This document shows, one piece after another, positions 61,842 to 62,500 of a DNA stretch of 62,500 nt. The stretch is from Maridesulfovibrio salexigens DSM 2638 (GTDB taxonomy: Bacteria; Desulfobacterota; Desulfovibrionia; Desulfovibrionales; Desulfovibrionaceae): contig NC_012881.1 of the NCBI RefSeq assembly GCF_000023445.1, positions 1 to 62,500 on the forward strand, written 5' to 3'. A program made the translations under genes and the position numbers. The notes below the pieces were generated by a model that saw nothing but the letters and a program-made list of their open reading frames with translations, ran no database searches and had not been told where the DNA came from. Each line of letters opens with the position of its first letter. Within the stretch, counting starts at the first letter, position 1.

Positions 61842-62500
61842 ATGAATACATCTACAGAAAATAAATCAGACAATCCTGATATCGCCCGTCCTATCCTTGG
61901 TGAAATGCCGGAACTTCTTTGTCCTGCCGGTAATATGGAAAAACTCGAAACTGCTGTAACCTATGGTGCTGATGCGGTTTATCTCGGAGCAGGGGATTTG
62001 AACCTGCGTTCCGCCGGGGCAGGGTTTAAGTGGGAAGAACTCCCCACAGCCTTTGAGCTGTGCCGTAATAATAATGTTCAGGTCTATTTCTGCGTTAATG
62101 CCTATCCTAAGGAAAAGGATCTCGCCAAGGTTCGAGCTGATCTTGAGAAGCTGGCAGAATGTCCACCGGACGGACTCATTATAGCAGACCCCGGAGTGCT
62201 TATGCTGGCAGCAGACGTTCTGCCGGATATTCCGGTACACATCAGCACGCAGGCTAATACCGGAAACAGCGAAGCCGCAAAATTCTGGCAGAAGTTCGGG
62301 GCTTCAAGGGTCAACCTTGCGCGTGAGCTTTCCGCCGCTGATGTAACTGATATCGCCGGTAAATGTCCTGAAATGGAGTTGGAGATGTTTGTGCACGGAG
62401 CAATGTGCATGGCGATCTCCGGTCGTTGCTTCCTGAGTGCATGGCTTAACGACCGTTCTGCAAATATGGGCCGCTGCACCCATCCCTGTCGTTTTGAATA
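61842..62500 (+). CDS. Peptidase U32 family protein, 5' part (runs off the window)
   Basis: The first 219 codons of a COG0826/U32 protein. Family landmarks are PELLCPAGNMEKLETAV (about 21-37), GADAVYLGAG (about 40-49), HISTQANTGN (about 137-146), and FVHGAMCMAISGRC with CTHPCR at the end of the window, including Cys residues of the likely iron-sulfur site. Relatives (RlhA, TrhP, UbiU) take part in RNA or quinone hydroxylation. The frame is open at base 62500, so the C-terminus is missing. Confidence 0.88.
   Translation, partial: MNTSTENKSDNPDIARPILGEMPELLCPAGNMEKLETAVTYGADAVYLGAGDLNLRSAGAGFKWEELPTAFELCRNNNVQVYFCVNAYPKEKDLAKVRADLEKLAECPPDGLIIADPGVLMLAADVLPDIPVHISTQANTGNSEAAKFWQKFGASRVNLARELSAADVTDIAGKCPEMELEMFVHGAMCMAISGRCFLSAWLNDRSANMGRCTHPCRFE

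Overview
The window looks like chromosomal DNA of a marine, anaerobic, Gram-negative sulfate reducer of the Desulfovibrio / Maridesulfovibrio type. I infer this from family content (Mla lipid transport, heptose kinase, bacteriohemerythrin, many chemoreceptors, PaaK-like ligases, M16C protease) and from moderate G+C with A+T-rich spacers. The genus call is recognition, not a computed result. Apart from one A+T-rich orphan membrane-protein gene and a set of interspersed palindromic repeats, I see no phage, IS element, integrase or CRISPR array.

Layout. 0.2-3.5 kb: parS, parA, an inverted zinc-ribbon gene, parB and rfaE1, an arrangement typical of a region near the replication origin. 3.6-10.2 kb: a GAF-PP2C phosphatase, a STAS protein, mlaE-mlaF-mlaD, an auxiliary lipoprotein, a DUF1992 protein and a secreted propeller-like protein. 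10.2-13 kb: a phosphofructokinase and the orphan membrane protein. 13-20 kb (minus strand): a CCA-enzyme-like HD protein, pyrC, pyrB, a COG0402 amidohydrolase, a lipoprotein, sppA and a LysE exporter. 20.3-23.7 kb: a small membrane protein, a zinc phospholipase C homologue and cardiolipin synthase. 24-26.7 kb: a three-gene unit of a cyclic-nucleotide-binding/FliG-like fusion, motA and motB. 26.7-35 kb: a glycosyltransferase/deacetylase pair, a short FlgM-like protein, a second LysE exporter, the M16C protease, a peroxiredoxin, a methyltransferase and a glycine-zipper lipoprotein. 35-43 kb: two chemoreceptors (one with tandem CZB-like domains), a glycerate kinase with a GntR regulator, a methyltransferase and two identical tRNA-Lys(UUU) genes. 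43.5-49.4 kb: a PaaK-like ligase, a ChaN-PDZ lipoprotein, mutM, murJ and a TrmN6-like methyltransferase, the last two bracketed by inverted composite repeats. 49.6-52.8 kb: an overlapping four-gene unit that encodes a split Rad50/SbcC-like ATPase around an Mre11-like phosphoesterase. 52.9-62.5 kb: fliN, a GT39 glycosyltransferase, a small HTH protein, DUF2959, FkbM, cyclophilin, bacteriohemerythrin, two Hsp20s, an FKBP, Trm112, a PHP phosphoesterase and the start of a U32 peptidase.

Most notable: (1) the split SbcC/Rad50-SbcD-like operon, whose N-terminal half carries an exact 39-residue repeat in its arm; (2) the cyclic-nucleotide/FliG-like protein coupled to MotAB, suggesting a ligand-controlled motor; (3) two palindromic repeat families that form an inverted composite around murJ and supply Shine-Dalgarno-like sequences; (4) a strong terminator placed directly before the start codon of the amidohydrolase-pyrB-pyrC unit; (5) a structured RNA-like element between a GntR regulator and its glycerate kinase. 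All functions are assigned from sequence motifs read by eye; no database search was run.
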